DNA from: Thermoplasmata archaeon
GTDB taxonomy: Archaea; Thermoplasmatota; Thermoplasmata; Lutacidiplasmatales; UBA184
Direction of reading: 5' to 3'
DNA length: 6,175 bases
Assembly: GCA_021792485.1 (NCBI GenBank)
Contig: JAJYUO010000074.1
Location: 1-6,175 of the forward strand
This document shows, piece after piece, positions 5,553 through 6,175 of the stretch (positions are counted from its first letter, which is position 1; each line of letters opens with the position of its first letter). Under the pieces are notes generated by a model that did no database searches, was not told where the DNA came from, and saw only the letters and a program-made list of their open reading frames with translations. The position numbers and the translations under genes were made by a program.

Positions 5553-6175
5553 CCGTCACCTCCGAACGCGAGCGACTCGAAGATCCGCTCCTTTAGCTCG
5601 ATCGCGAGTTCTTCGGCCGGCGCATCGATGCCGAGGTCGTCGGTCCCGGCGAGCCGGCTCAGGTCCTCGCCCGTGAGGCCAAAGAGGGCGGAGTGAGCCG
5701 TTCGGTCGACGGAGCGTGGCAGGACGCCGTGGTGGAGAAGGGCCCGACCGGTGAGGTGCTGGGCAGCTCCTCCGACGACGCGTGGGCCGACGGTCAAGGA
5801 TTTTCCGCGCGAACCGAGGAAGCAGCAGGACTCCGATCGGCCGGGCGCCGGGAGCCATGCCGCCGGGATTCCACGAGAGCGGTACAGCTCCGCAGGTCCG
5901 CGACCGAGCCGCTCGTACGCCGCCGAAAGGTTCGGGCCCCGGCGGCGATCTCCTCGAGGAAGGACGACCGCCCAAGCCACGTCGCCCGGCGCATGGAGGA
6001 CCCCGGTCCCTCCGCTCGATCGCCGCACGACGGGGATGCCGAGGGCCGACGCTCGTCGGAGCATCGGGTCGCCCGGGCGGACCCCGGCGCCGACGCTCAG
6101 CACCCGATCGGTGAGCACCGCGGTCCGGACCGCTGTCTCACCCTGGCGCAACCGCTCCGCATCGGCCGTCTCGTT
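5528..6175 (-). CDS. Lipoate-protein ligase A-like protein (BPL/LplA/LipB family), N-terminus just beyond the window edge
   Basis: Family members attach or transfer lipoate, octanoate or biotin to a lysine of carrier domains in oxo-acid dehydrogenase or glycine-cleavage complexes. 215 residues are visible, numbered here from the right edge. The frame is open to the edge, starting NETADAER, which resembles the 'N-ALDE' start region of LplA, so the TTG at 6151 is probably internal and only a short N-terminal piece is missing. Seen: LGIPVVRRSSGGTGVLHAPG (45-64; the RR-SGG-H acyl-adenylate-binding motif, His61), SESCCF (114-119), VGPRVVGGAAQ (129-139) and GRALLHHG (143-150). In LplA the third motif reads K-I/V-S/V-G-S-A-Q with a catalytic lysine; here that position is Val133, preceded by Arg132. 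There is no C-terminal accessory domain, as in the two-part archaeal LplA/LplB enzymes. The tail is Gly/Asp-rich. Function as a true ligase is uncertain because of the lost lysine. Confidence 0.75.
   Translation of the reverse strand, partial: NETADAERLRQGETAVRTAVLTDRVLSVGAGVRPGDPMLRRASALGIPVVRRSSGGTGVLHAPGDVAWAVVLPRGDRRRGPNLSAAYERLGRGPAELYRSRGIPAAWLPAPGRSESCCFLGSRGKSLTVGPRVVGGAAQHLTGRALLHHGVLPRSVDRTAHSALFGLTGEDLSRLAGTDDLGIDAPAEELAIELKERIFESLAFGGDGHDGGDGR

Overview
This is a G+C-rich window (about two-thirds G+C by eye) with dense genes, short intergenic gaps and GTG starts at several genes. The gene set points to an archaeon of the Thermoplasmatota (Thermoplasmata-like, high-GC lineage). It combines a class II HMG-CoA reductase, bacterial-type DNA gyrase B, GrpE, an MTA/SAH-deaminase-family amidohydrolase and an LplA-like cofactor ligase, and TATA-like boxes lie upstream of some genes. 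This assignment is inference: no rRNA or other phylogenetic marker is present, and each of these families also occurs in bacteria.

Layout. On the minus strand, reading leftwards from about 1384, grpE (1384-821) is followed by a class II HMG-CoA reductase gene (824 to the left edge, C-terminus cut off). The two overlap by four bases (GTGA), so they probably form a translationally coupled operon. A gap of about 170 bp then separates this pair from a divergent plus-strand block: a small basic protein of unknown function (1556-1840), a 162-bp intergenic stretch with two hairpins and TATA-like elements, and a complete gyrB (2003-3919). No gyrA follows gyrB. Instead there is a 310-bp gap with several stem-loops and no convincing gene, then a complete amidohydrolase of the methylthioadenosine/S-adenosylhomocysteine/5'-deoxyadenosine deaminase family (4230-5552). 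It meets tail to tail, with a 25-bp overlap, an LplA/BPL-family gene on the minus strand whose first few codons lie beyond the right edge (5528-6175).

Functionally, the window covers isoprenoid-lipid precursor synthesis (mevalonate from HMG-CoA), chaperone nucleotide exchange (GrpE), DNA supercoiling (GyrB), recycling of SAM by-products (deaminase) and probably lipoyl metabolism (LplA-like). These are mostly housekeeping roles, and I see no mobile element, CRISPR array, tRNA or rRNA. The points most worth a second look are the LplA-like protein, which lacks the catalytic lysine expected of its family, the uncharacterised 94-residue protein upstream of gyrB, the structured leader of the deaminase gene, and the unusual grpE-HMG-CoA reductase pairing.
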